NCBI GenBank assembly: GCA_013297755.1
Contig: JAAFIH010000013.1
Span: forward strand, 1 to 64,000
Origin: Cytophagales bacterium
Lineage (GTDB): Bacteria > Bacteroidota > Bacteroidia > Cytophagales > UBA9547
Length of the DNA stretch: 64,000 nt
Direction of reading: 5' to 3'
Part shown: piece after piece, positions 27,566-36,110 of the stretch
How positions within the stretch are numbered: the stretch's first letter is position 1
Layout: each line of letters opens with the position of its first letter
The notes under the pieces: generated by a model
What the model was told of the DNA's origin: nothing
Seen by the model: only the letters and a program-made list of their open reading frames with translations
Databases searched by the model: none
Position numbers and translations under genes: made by a program

Positions 27566-28402
27566 ATGGCAAACTGGAATATACATAAAGAAATAGACAA
27601 AGGAGGATTTGGTAAAGTTTATGAGGTTAGATCAGAATCAGGACAAAAAGCTGCATTAAAAGAACTTTTGAAAGACTCTCATACTGCCAATTTGCAAAGG
27701 TTTCTAACTGAAATAAAAATTCTTCAAAACTATAACCACAAGCATATTATTACAATTCTTGACTCAAATATACAAGGCAATCCCCCTAACTATGGACCTT
27801 GGTATGTAATGGAATTTATGGAAGGTGGCTCTCTTAGAAATAAGAATGTAGAAATTTTTAGAAACGGGAAATTGTGGTCTCAAAAATGGGCTTTACAACA
27901 TGTAATCTTTCCTGTTTTGGATGCTATACAATATGCACATGAACACAAATCCTTTCCATCGCTTCATAGAGACCTTAAGCCAGCAAATCTTCTCTTCACA
28001 GACCAAAATCACATTAAAGTTGCAGACTGGGGAATTGGTAAAGACATCAACAAACAATCTATTGCATTAACCGTTGGTGGAATGGGGACACCAGGATACT
28101 GTTCTCCAGAACAATGGCTTTGGTTTCCAGGAAGCAATATAACTGTTGATGGGCGGACAGACATCTATTCACTTGGAATAATTTTTTATGAAATGATGAC
28201 TGGAAAAATACCACAAGTATTTAACGGTAACACTGGTCAGATTTTTGCATCTCCTCCACCTCCACCATCACATAATCATGTTTCAATTTCTAGAGATTTA
28301 GATGCTGTCATTCTTAAAATGATTGCTTATAGTACTACAGAACGCTACCAAAACATTCATCAAGTAAAAAATGATTTACAACCAATTTTAAATAGCCTTT
28401 AA
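27566..28402 (+). CDS. soluble Ser/Thr protein kinase
   Basis: 278 residues, essentially one kinase domain with no membrane helix or sensor domain. The glycine loop is DKGGFGKVYEV, the ATP Lys lies in AALKELL, the catalytic loop is HRDLKPANLL, the metal-binding motif is DWG (ADWGIGKD) instead of DFG, and the activation segment has GTPGYCSPEQW. DGRTDIYSLGIIFYEMMTG completes the C-lobe. It is a Hanks-type kinase. A PP2C phosphatase gene follows after one base, so the pair probably works on a common substrate. No target or forkhead-domain protein is encoded nearby. Confidence 0.92.
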   Translation: MANWNIHKEIDKGGFGKVYEVRSESGQKAALKELLKDSHTANLQRFLTEIKILQNYNHKHIITILDSNIQGNPPNYGPWYVMEFMEGGSLRNKNVEIFRNGKLWSQKWALQHVIFPVLDAIQYAHEHKSFPSLHRDLKPANLLFTDQNHIKVADWGIGKDINKQSIALTVGGMGTPGYCSPEQWLWFPGSNITVDGRTDIYSLGIIFYEMMTGKIPQVFNGNTGQIFASPPPPPSHNHVSISRDLDAVILKMIAYSTTERYQNIHQVKNDLQPILNSL

Positions 28403-28403
28403 A

Positions 28404-29183
28404 ATGACAGAAAAATCAAAAAAAATACAATCGTTATCAATTTTTGCTGAAACAGACATTGGCAAGGAAAGAAAAACAAATGAAGACAGCGTTGCTTCTC
28501 TTATTCTCACAGCCAAAAGTTTCAAAAAAAGTTTTGATTGTGGAATACTTGTAGTAGCAGATGGCATGGGTGGTCATGATTTTGGAGAAGTTGCTTCTGG
28601 CATTGCTTCAAAAAAATTTATCGAAGATACTATTCAAAATATCCTTTTTTTTTCAGAAAAAAACGAAAAAATTGATTTTTCAAAAATCTTATTACATTCT
28701 ATTAAAGCGGCAAACAAAGAAGTTTGGAAACTATCTAAATACCAAACAAAACAAATAGGAACAACACTTGTTGGAGCAGTTATCGTTGATAATAATGTTT
28801 TTATTGTTAATGTTGGAGACTCGAGAGCTTATTTAGTGATTCCACAAAAATCCATCAAACAAATCACAAAAGACCACTCTGTAGTCCAAGAGATGATTGA
28901 TGCAAATGTAATTACAAAAGAACAAGCAAAAATCCATCCTAGACGAAATATAATTACAAAGGCCTTGGGTCTCTCAGAGGAAATTACTCCTGATATTTTT
29001 GAAGTAGAAATTAATAATCAAACATTATTGCTTTGCTCAGATGGATTACATGGAATGATTAATGAAGACGAAATTGTGAAGACTGTAAATGGTAGTATTT
29101 ACAATAGCGTAGAGGACTTAATAATGCTTGCAAATAAACATGGCGGCCATGACAATATTAGTGTTGCTTTAGCAAGAATTTGA
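28404..29183 (+). CDS. PP2C family Ser/Thr phosphatase
   Basis: 259 residues. The metal-binding motifs are present: ERKTNEDSVA at the start, VVADGMGGHDFGEVAS, FIVNVGDSRAYLV, LLLCSDGLHGM and GGHDNISVALARI at the end. This is the compact Stp/PrpC form, soluble and manganese dependent. It is translated right behind the kinase gene and probably reverses its action. Confidence 0.93.
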   Translation: MTEKSKKIQSLSIFAETDIGKERKTNEDSVASLILTAKSFKKSFDCGILVVADGMGGHDFGEVASGIASKKFIEDTIQNILFFSEKNEKIDFSKILLHSIKAANKEVWKLSKYQTKQIGTTLVGAVIVDNNVFIVNVGDSRAYLVIPQKSIKQITKDHSVVQEMIDANVITKEQAKIHPRRNIITKALGLSEEITPDIFEVEINNQTLLLCSDGLHGMINEDEIVKTVNGSIYNSVEDLIMLANKHGGHDNISVALARI

Positions 29184-29539
29184 TAATCCAATAGAAATGA
29201 AATTTCTGCTAATTATTGGTTGGCATTAAAATGGGGCACGTTTTATCAAGGAAAATACTTGATTTATTTGAAGTAGGTTTATTTTCAACATTACTGCTAA
29301 AATCCAGCACATCGTAAATCTGCAAATCGTAACTTACATTAATAATAACTAAAATTTTATAAAAAAATATATAAACCCATCTTTGCTCTTTAAAAATATT
29401 AAAAACTAATTTAAAATTATATAAATTGCACTAAAATAAAAAATATTTTGCCTGATATTTACCCAACATGAATTTACGTTTTTTTAAATTAGATAATCAA
29501 AATATCAATGCTATATTTCAATCGAAAATGGAATAACAA
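29184..29539. other. intergenic region before the ParA/chemosensory operon
   Basis: 356 AT-rich bases with no gene. TATTTTG at 29444-29450 with TTG near 29425 is a possible but imperfect promoter for parA. Confidence 0.4.
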
Positions 29540-30301
29540 ATGAAAACAAAAATAATTTCGGTTATCAACCAAAAAGGCGGCACTGGCAAAACAACTACCT
29601 CTGTCAATTTGGCTGCTGCATTTGGCCAAATGGGGCTTAGTGTACTTGCTATCGACTTTGATCCACAAGGCAATATGTCGTATTCGCTTGGTTTCGAAGA
29701 CTGTGCTTGTAGCATAAATGCCCTATTGGTAGATAATGTGGCTCCAGATAAAGCTATTTTAGAATCCGAAAATTTTAAATTAATTCCCTCTGACATAAGC
29801 CTTGCAGATACAGAACTGGCCCTTGTCAATGCCGAAAATAGATACAATTTGCTCAAATCAGTGCTATCTAAAAAAACTATCGAGACCTTTGATTATGTCA
29901 TTATTGACTGCCCACCCTCGATGTCGCTACTTACCATCAATGCTCTAGTGGCCTCTGATTATATTTTGATTCCTATGCAGCTTGAGGTGTTAAGTTTGCA
30001 AGGGCTTAAAATGATTTTAAAAACCTACAATCATATTACATCATCACTAAACCCAAGTCTAAAAATCGCAGGCATACTGCCTGTAATGTACGACAAACGA
30101 AGAAATATTACTAAAGAAATAAAACAACATATCATAGATACTTACGACTTTGCTTTGTTTGATAACTGTATTCGCACAGATGTAAAGGTAATAGAAGCTC
30201 CATCGTTTGGACAAAGTGTACTCAAATATGCACCTCTATCGCCTGCAAGTGTCGATTATTTAGCTTTTGCAAATGAAATTCATCAACGATTAAACAATTA
30301 A
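29540..30301 (+). CDS. ParA/MinD-family ATPase linked to chemosensory genes
   Basis: 253 residues. Deviant Walker A is [19 protein letters not shown]; Walker A' lies in [15 protein letters not shown] and Walker B in [13 protein letters not shown]. The C-terminal part [19 protein letters not shown] is typical of Soj-type ParA. There is no parB gene after it; instead a soluble chemoreceptor starts 14 bases downstream, followed by cheW, cheY, cheB and cheA. This order points to a ParA that places cytoplasmic chemoreceptor clusters, as PpfA does in Rhodobacter or ParC in Vibrio. A role as chromosomal ParA acting with the parS-like sites 17 kb away remains possible. Confidence 0.9.
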   Translation: MKTKIISVINQKGGTGKTTTSVNLAAAFGQMGLSVLAIDFDPQGNMSYSLGFEDCACSINALLVDNVAPDKAILESENFKLIPSDISLADTELALVNAENRYNLLKSVLSKKTIETFDYVIIDCPPSMSLLTINALVASDYILIPMQLEVLSLQGLKMILKTYNHITSSLNPSLKIAGILPVMYDKRRNITKEIKQHIIDTYDFALFDNCIRTDVKVIEAPSFGQSVLKYAPLSPASVDYLAFANEIHQRLNN

Positions 30302-30315
30302 AAAATTTTATAAAA

Positions 30316-32559
30316 ATGGCACTAGGTAATAACGTAAAAAAAGACAAATTGATACCAGATGTAGCAACTGCTATACCTGCAAAAACTCAAAATCAATCTG
30401 CTGAAATTCCACAACAAACCAACATAAGTATGAACTCTAATGATTTGAACAATGCCAAATTGATGGCCATAGACAAAGCCTTTGCGGCCATCGAATTTAC
30501 AAACGAAGGCAAAATAATTGCTGCTAATGGCAATTTTCTTAATCTTATGGGATACACCCTAGACGAAATCAAGGGCAAGCATCATCGTATTTTCTGTGAA
30601 CCAGAATATGCCAAAAGTGCCGCTTATGCCGATTTTTGGCGTACTCTCAACAATGGCCGATACCTTAGCGATAGATACAAAAGAAAAAATAAAGCAGGCG
30701 AAGATGTATGGATACAGGGCAGCTATAGCCCGATTGTAGACAGCCAAAACCAAGTTGTTGGTGTAGTAAAATATGCCCAAGACATCACTATACAAAAAAA
30801 ACTCGAAGACGAGGTACAACTCATGGTAGATACCATGCAGACCCGTGAAGTAGAAATGAAAGCCATTATACAGGCCGTAAATTTAAGTTATGCTTTTATA
30901 GAATTTGACCCAGAAGGCAATATTTTGCATGCCAATCAATTATTTTTATCTAATATGGGCTATACATTAGACGAAATCAAGGGCAAACATCATCGTATTT
31001 TTTGTGATAAAACCTATATTCAAACCAAAGAATATAGCGATTTTTGGGAATCGTTGAGAAGTGGCAAAACAAATCAATCTGAATTTAAACGATTTGGCAA
31101 GACTGGCAACGAAGTGTGGCTCAATGCTGCTTACTGCCCCATGAAAGACAAAGAGGGCAAAATCGTAAAAGTAATAAAAATAGCCTCTGTAAGCACCAGT
31201 TTTAGGGTTGGTTTTGAGGCAGCATCAGCTTTTATCAACGACATGAAATTGGGCAATTTTGACTCAGAAATGGATTTTAAGGGCGTAATATTAGATGGAG
31301 AAATAGCAAAAGTTGCTTCAAACCTCAATGGATTGAGAGATGTATTAAAAAATATCATTAGCGAAGTCAATAAAGTGGTAAAACTTGCAGGTGTTGAAGG
31401 CCAATTAAGAGAACGCCTCAAGGTAAATACCCTCGAAGGCTCTTGGAAAGATTTAGGGCAATCTATTAATATTCTGCTCACCAATATAAGTGAACCTATT
31501 TTGGAAATAAACAAAATAGTAACCCTCATGGCTCAAGGCGACTTGACAAATACATTTAAAATGAAAGCCGAAGGCGATATTATGGAAATGGCCAACGCTA
31601 TCAATATTGCTATTAAAAACATCAATACATTGCTCAAAGAAATCGAAAAAAGTGCTTTTACAGTAGCTACCTCATCATCACAAATGACAAAAAGAAGCGA
31701 GGGAATGAAAAAAAGCACCAAAGAAGTATCTTCTGCAATTCAGCAAATGGCCGAAGGCGCCCAAGAACAAGCATTAAAAACAGACGAAGCCTCAAAATTG
31801 GTAGAGATAATATTAAAATCGGCCAATGACATGGGTTCAAAATCAGAAATAATCAATACCTCGGCCGATTCTGGCCAACTAAGTTGCCAAAATGGCCTCA
31901 AAATAATCAAACAAGTGGTCGAAAACATGACAGGTATCTCTGGAGCTGCCGATATTACCTCAAATTCTATTGATGTGCTCACCAATAGATCCGAAGAAAT
32001 ATCAAGAACACTAAGTGTAATCACAGATATAGCCGCTCAAACAAATTTATTGGCCCTCAACGCAGCCATAGAAGCCGCTCGTGCTGGCGATGCAGGCCGT
32101 GGTTTTGCGGTAGTGGCCGAGGAGATTCGCAAACTGGCCGAAGACTCCAGACGCTCTGCCATAGATATTGATAAAGTAATCAAAGATGTTCAAAAAGATA
32201 TTTTATCGGCCAACAAAGCCATCGACAAAATGAAAAATAGTGTAGAAAGTGGCGGCAAGGCCTCAAAAGATGCCGAAACTGTATTTGAAGAGATATATAA
32301 AACCAGCACCCAAACCTTAGGCTTGTCTAAAGAAATATTGGAATCGACAAAACTTCAAAAAAATAGCATTGGCAATGTTGTAAAAAATATAGAAAAAATA
32401 GTAGTAGTGGCCGAAGAAGTGGCGGCTGGTACACAAGAAATAGCCAGCTCATCTGTGGAACTCAACAACTCTATGGAAGAAATTACTAACGTAAGCGAAA
32501 ACCTAGCCTCTATTGCTAATGACTTGAAAGTAGGTGTCCAAAAATTTAAACTAAACTAA
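30316..32559 (+). CDS. soluble methyl-accepting chemotaxis protein with two PAS domains
   Basis: 747 residues without a membrane helix. Residues 1-45 are a polar, partly basic tail ([15 protein letters not shown]). PAS 1 (about 50-165) and PAS 2 (180-295) each contain the string [15 protein letters not shown], so one arose by duplication; they resemble aerotaxis-type PAS modules. A helical HAMP-like region follows (300-440), then the signalling domain whose tip is [41 protein letters not shown]. It should form cytoplasmic arrays with CheW and CheA. The N-terminal tail is a candidate contact for the ParA encoded directly upstream. Confidence 0.93.
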   Translation: MALGNNVKKDKLIPDVATAIPAKTQNQSAEIPQQTNISMNSNDLNNAKLMAIDKAFAAIEFTNEGKIIAANGNFLNLMGYTLDEIKGKHHRIFCEPEYAKSAAYADFWRTLNNGRYLSDRYKRKNKAGEDVWIQGSYSPIVDSQNQVVGVVKYAQDITIQKKLEDEVQLMVDTMQTREVEMKAIIQAVNLSYAFIEFDPEGNILHANQLFLSNMGYTLDEIKGKHHRIFCDKTYIQTKEYSDFWESLRSGKTNQSEFKRFGKTGNEVWLNAAYCPMKDKEGKIVKVIKIASVSTSFRVGFEAASAFINDMKLGNFDSEMDFKGVILDGEIAKVASNLNGLRDVLKNIISEVNKVVKLAGVEGQLRERLKVNTLEGSWKDLGQSINILLTNISEPILEINKIVTLMAQGDLTNTFKMKAEGDIMEMANAINIAIKNINTLLKEIEKSAFTVATSSSQMTKRSEGMKKSTKEVSSAIQQMAEGAQEQALKTDEASKLVEIILKSANDMGSKSEIINTSADSGQLSCQNGLKIIKQVVENMTGISGAADITSNSIDVLTNRSEEISRTLSVITDIAAQTNLLALNAAIEAARAGDAGRGFAVVAEEIRKLAEDSRRSAIDIDKVIKDVQKDILSANKAIDKMKNSVESGGKASKDAETVFEEIYKTSTQTLGLSKEILESTKLQKNSIGNVVKNIEKIVVVAEEVAAGTQEIASSSVELNNSMEEITNVSENLASIANDLKVGVQKFKLN

Positions 32560-32566
32560 GCCAACC

Positions 32567-33058
32567 ATGGAAGAAATAGAAAAAAAAGGGAACTCTAATA
32601 AAAAAAATCAACTCATCGTTTTCAAACTAGGCTCCGAAGAGTATGCCTTGATGATAGACCAAATCAAAGAAGTAGTCATTACACCAGCCATCACCAAAGT
32701 ACCACTTACGTCCAAATTTATCAAAGGTGTGGCCAATATCAGAGGGAGTGTCCTTACAATCATTGATTTAGAAGAAAGGCTGGGTCTCTACCATTCCAAC
32801 GAATTGCAGATAGACGACAAAATAAATTATACGTTGGTTGTAGAAAACGAAGACCTCAAATTAGGAATTTTAGTCAAAGAGCTGCCCAATACACTCTCTA
32901 TATCAGAAGCCGACATAGACCAATCGCCAAACATCATCCACGACCATCAAGTAGATAAAAATTATATCAAAGGCATAGTAAAATATCAAAAAAGATTAAT
33001 AATTTTGATTGATATTTATAAAATTATTACCAAAGAAGACGTTTCAAATAATCCATAA
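32567..33058 (+). CDS. cheW: chemotaxis coupling protein CheW
   Basis: 163 residues. The SH3-like CheW fold is marked by LIVFKLGSEEYALMIDQIKEVV, the core GVANIRGSVLTIIDLEERLG and IKGIVKYQKRLIILIDIYKI. It links the receptor to CheA. It lies 7 bases after the receptor gene, and cheY starts 21 bases later. Confidence 0.94.
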   Translation: MEEIEKKGNSNKKNQLIVFKLGSEEYALMIDQIKEVVITPAITKVPLTSKFIKGVANIRGSVLTIIDLEERLGLYHSNELQIDDKINYTLVVENEDLKLGILVKELPNTLSISEADIDQSPNIIHDHQVDKNYIKGIVKYQKRLIILIDIYKIITKEDVSNNP

Positions 33059-33079
33059 AAATATAAAATAAGTAACAAA

Positions 33080-33445
33080 ATGGCCAAAAAAATATTAATT
33101 GTTGATGATTCATTATACATGCGAACAATCATCAAAGATGCCCTCACGGGTGCTGGTTTCGAGATTGTAGGCCTGGCGGGCAATGGCGAAACGGCCATAG
33201 ACATGGCCATAGACTTGCAACCAGATGTAATCACACTCGACAATATTTTGCCTGATATGCTTGGCCTTGATGTACTCAATGTATTAAAGGCCGAAGGCAT
33301 AGATTCCAAAGTAGTCATGATAAGTGCTGTTGGCCAAGAATCAGTTATTAGCGAGGGAATAAAAAGAGGTGCAAACAACTACATCGTAAAACCATTTACC
33401 ACCGACCAGTTGGTAGAAGCCATCAACAAAGCAATATTATCGTAG
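33080..33445 (+). CDS. cheY: CheY-type response regulator
   Basis: 121 residues, one receiver domain. Acidic pocket D9/D10 (LIVDDSLYMR), phosphate acceptor D54 (VITLDNILPDM), Ser in VVMISAVG and Lys in YIVKPFTTDQL are all in place. It is the only free-standing receiver in the cluster, so it probably carries the output signal. No flagellar genes are present here, so gliding or another output is more likely. Confidence 0.92.
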   Translation: MAKKILIVDDSLYMRTIIKDALTGAGFEIVGLAGNGETAIDMAIDLQPDVITLDNILPDMLGLDVLNVLKAEGIDSKVVMISAVGQESVISEGIKRGANNYIVKPFTTDQLVEAINKAILS

Positions 33446-33568
33446 GGTCAGGGCATGCTCTGGCCGTCATTGAATATACAGGGAACAACATTGTAGGGCC
33501 AGGGCAAGCCCTGGCCATGCATTAAAAAACACAAAATAACATTTTACGGACAGGGCATGCCCTGTCTC
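33446..33568. repeat. REP palindromes upstream of the RAYT gene
   Basis: Three imperfect to perfect palindromes: 33446-33465 (core CAGGGCATGCTCTGG), 33496-33516 (CAGGGCAAGCCCTG) and 33548-33567 (ACAGGGCATGCCCTGT perfect). The first two lie 51 bases apart with the same spacer type as in the gene. Confidence 0.9.
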
Positions 33569-33615
33569 TACGATTCCAAAAAAAAACAAACCCCAATAAT
33601 CCAACAAACAATAAA

Positions 33616-34341
33616 ATGAACGAAAACAATCCACACAAAAACCGTAAAATCATACGATTACAAACGTGGGATTACCGTTGGGCTGGTTCTTATTTTATTA
33701 CAATTTGTACTCAAAATAGGACTAATTATTTTGGAGAAATTCTCCATGGAAAAATGCAACTATCACACGTAGGTGTCATTGCTAATATATTATGGTATGA
33801 GATAAAAAATAGATCAAAAAATGTAGAATTGGGCGAATTTGTGGTCATGCCCAACCATATTCACGGAATTTTAATATTAAACGATGCCGTAGGGACAGGG
33901 CATGCCCTGTCCGCCATTGAACAAACAGGGAACGACATTGTAATGCCAGGGTATGCCCTGTCCGCCATTGAACAAACAGGGAACGACTTTGTAATGCCAG
34001 GGCATGCCCTGTCCGCCATTGAACAAACAGGGCTTGCCCTGTCTGGTGATAACGATATAAAAAGGCTAGGGCATGCCCTGGCCCTACAACAAAACGAAAA
34101 CCACATCATGGGGCAATAACGATTTCAAAATATTGGCAAAAATTCCATATCATCTATTGTAGGTGGTTACAAATCGGCTGTAACTAAACATTCCAATCGT
34201 TTGGATATTGTATTTGGCTGGCAAGAAAGATTTCACGACCATATTATACCTGACGAAAAAGCTTTTAATTTCATATCAGAATACATCATCAACAACCCTG
34301 AAAAATGGGAGGATGATAAATTTTATTGTCAAAATTCTTAA
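33616..34341 (+). pseudogene. REP-associated tyrosine transposase (RAYT, IS200-like TnpA) with internal stop
   Basis: The frame starts with a typical RAYT N-terminus (RKIIRLQTWDYRWAGSYFITICTQNR) and the HUH motif in VVMPNHIHGILIL. It then runs through REP palindromes that are translated as the 17-residue repeat PGHALSAIEQTGND-FVM. A TAA at 34117-34119 stops it after GQ. The same frame then continues as RFQNIGKNSISSIVGGYKSAVTKH and EYIINNPEKWEDDKFY up to 34341, which is the conserved C-terminal half with the probable catalytic Tyr. Related proteins have Lys at the stop position, so a single AAA-to-TAA change is the simplest explanation. It lies between cheY and cheB. Confidence 0.85.
33893..34083. 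repeat. REP palindromes inside the RAYT coding frame
   Basis: Five palindromes with cores at 33893-33912 (perfect, GGACAGGGCATGCCCTGTCC), 33945-33962, 33996-34013, 34027-34043 and 34064-34083. The first three repeat at exactly 51 bases, a multiple of three, so the insertion keeps the frame. Confidence 0.92.
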
Positions 34342-34365
34342 ACAAAACTAAAATTTACTGAAGCT

Positions 34366-34418
34366 AACGTATTTAAAAATATTATAAGTTGTAATAATAA
34401 AATATTACTTTTTAAATA
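34366..34418 (+). repeat. family C left-end fragment (C3)
   Basis: Matches the first 50 bases of family C (AACGTATTTAAAAATATTATAA...) but has lost the CAGGGC terminus. The rest of the 423-base gap before cheB shows no gene. Confidence 0.6.
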
Positions 34419-34764
34419 AAATTTTATGAAACATTTACATCAAAATCTTATCCCATTTTTGAGCTATAAGCATTGAGTAAAATTTATTGGTATGGGATTT
34501 AAAAAATGGTAAGTTTGTAGAAAATATCATACCTGATTTTGACCTGTATTCTAATAAATAAATAATAAAGCCAAAATAATTACGCTTTTTTTGAAAAAAT
34601 CCCTTTTCTTTTAGGTATTTTACACATACACTAGAATTTGTTGTAGTAAGTCTGAAACAAGCTCAACGATAGTTATTTTGGTATTATAGTACATAAATAT
34701 TGATTAAATTTTATAAAATTGCAGAAAATTATATTTTTCACATCTTTTTTCTAATCAATCAATC

Positions 34765-35823
34765 ATGAGCCAATCAAGTGTTAAAATAAAAGTCTTATTG
34801 GTAGATGATTCTAGTTTTATGCGTGTGGTGCTTGCTGATATTATCAATGCACATCCAAAAATAGAAGTAACAGACACCGCAAGTAATGGCAAAGAAGCCA
34901 TTGAAAAAACACTGACTTCACGGCCAAATGTGGTACTTTTAGACCTAACCATGGCCGACTATGATGGCATGTACGCTCTCCAAAAAATTATGGAACAGCA
35001 TCCTGTGCCAGTCATTATTCTCAGTTCTATACGTTCTACCAACCCCAGAGCCATAGTTGAGGCACTCAATGCTGGTGCTTACGATTTTTTGGACAAACCC
35101 ACAGGACTTGTTGGCTCCAAAATTCGTCAGATTGAAGACCAAATTTGCCATAAAATTATAGAAGCATCGCAGGTTGATCCTCAAAATTTGGTACTAAAAA
35201 TTAAAAAATCTACTAATTTTAATCACAGTTTTCAAGATTCTACGCTACATTATCAAATCATAGCCATAGGAGCATCTACAGGTGGCACAGGAGCAATAGA
35301 GCATATTTTGATGAATTTCCCAAAAAACTTGCCTGTTCCAGTTGTTATTTGCCAACACATGCCAGCAGACTTTATCGTTTCTTATGCCGAAAGGCTAGGC
35401 CACGCTACTCAGTTGCTAGTAAAAGTTGCTGCTCATAACGAACCTCTAGTAGACGGCACTATTTATCTATTGCCAGGACATATCAACACCAAAATTGTGA
35501 AAAACAACATCAACGGCCAACCACATTTTGAGTTTACTTCAGAAATTTTTGAAGAGTATAACCACCCATCTATTGATTGTATGATGCAGTCTGTGGCCGA
35601 AGTATATCTGCAAAAATCTATAGGAATCATACTTACAGGTATGGGCAAAGATGGAACTTTTGGATTATCAAAAATATTTAAAAATGGGGGCTATACTATT
35701 GCTCAAGACCAAAAAAGTTGTGTAGTGTATGGCATGCCTAAAGCTGCCTTTGAGGCAAATATAGTAAATAAAGTAGTTTCTTTACATGATATGCCAAGTT
35801 TTATCATCAGTGCAATTGCCTAA
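34765..35823 (+). CDS. cheB: chemotaxis protein-glutamate methylesterase CheB
   Basis: 352 residues. An N-terminal receiver (VLLVDDSSFMR, acceptor D60 in VVLLDLTMADYDG) is joined to the methylesterase domain with the catalytic Ser in AIGASTGGTGAI, the His in VICQHMPADF and the Asp region GIILTGMGKDGTFG. It removes methyl groups from receptor glutamates when phosphorylated by CheA. No cheR methyltransferase gene is present in the cluster, which is unusual because the two normally go together. Confidence 0.95.
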   Translation: MSQSSVKIKVLLVDDSSFMRVVLADIINAHPKIEVTDTASNGKEAIEKTLTSRPNVVLLDLTMADYDGMYALQKIMEQHPVPVIILSSIRSTNPRAIVEALNAGAYDFLDKPTGLVGSKIRQIEDQICHKIIEASQVDPQNLVLKIKKSTNFNHSFQDSTLHYQIIAIGASTGGTGAIEHILMNFPKNLPVPVVICQHMPADFIVSYAERLGHATQLLVKVAAHNEPLVDGTIYLLPGHINTKIVKNNINGQPHFEFTSEIFEEYNHPSIDCMMQSVAEVYLQKSIGIILTGMGKDGTFGLSKIFKNGGYTIAQDQKSCVVYGMPKAAFEANIVNKVVSLHDMPSFIISAIA

Positions 35824-35930
35824 AAAATAGTATAATATATAAGTAAGAAATATACTATCAAAATAATTTTAAATTTATAATAAAAGCACTAAAACATTAC
35901 TTTAAATATAATATTAGTTTTGCAAAACAG

Positions 35931-36045
35931 ATTATATCAAACCGAAAAATTAAGATTACATTCCTATAATTTTTCTCCCACTTGGGGAGAAATTAAATAG
36001 GGGTTATAAATAAAATTGTAATATTAGTTTTCGGTTCAATATAAT
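35931..36045 (+). mobile_element. family B palindromic repeat, copy B2
   Basis: 115 bp with ends ATTATATCAAACCGAAAA and the inverse of ATTATATTGAACCGAAAA (16 of 18 pairing). The central stem is TTTCTCCC/GGGAGAAA around ACTTG. It sits between cheB and cheA. Confidence 0.92.
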
Positions 36046-36110
36046 GACTTTATTTTTGAATTTTAAAATGATTTTTTTTATTACTAAAATTAGATAACTT
36101 TACCTACACG

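Noticed and set aside
33446-34083. Regularly spaced repeats that could be a CRISPR array
   Set aside because: Units are palindromic REP sequences with near-constant spacers and lie in a RAYT gene; there are no unique spacers and no cas genes.
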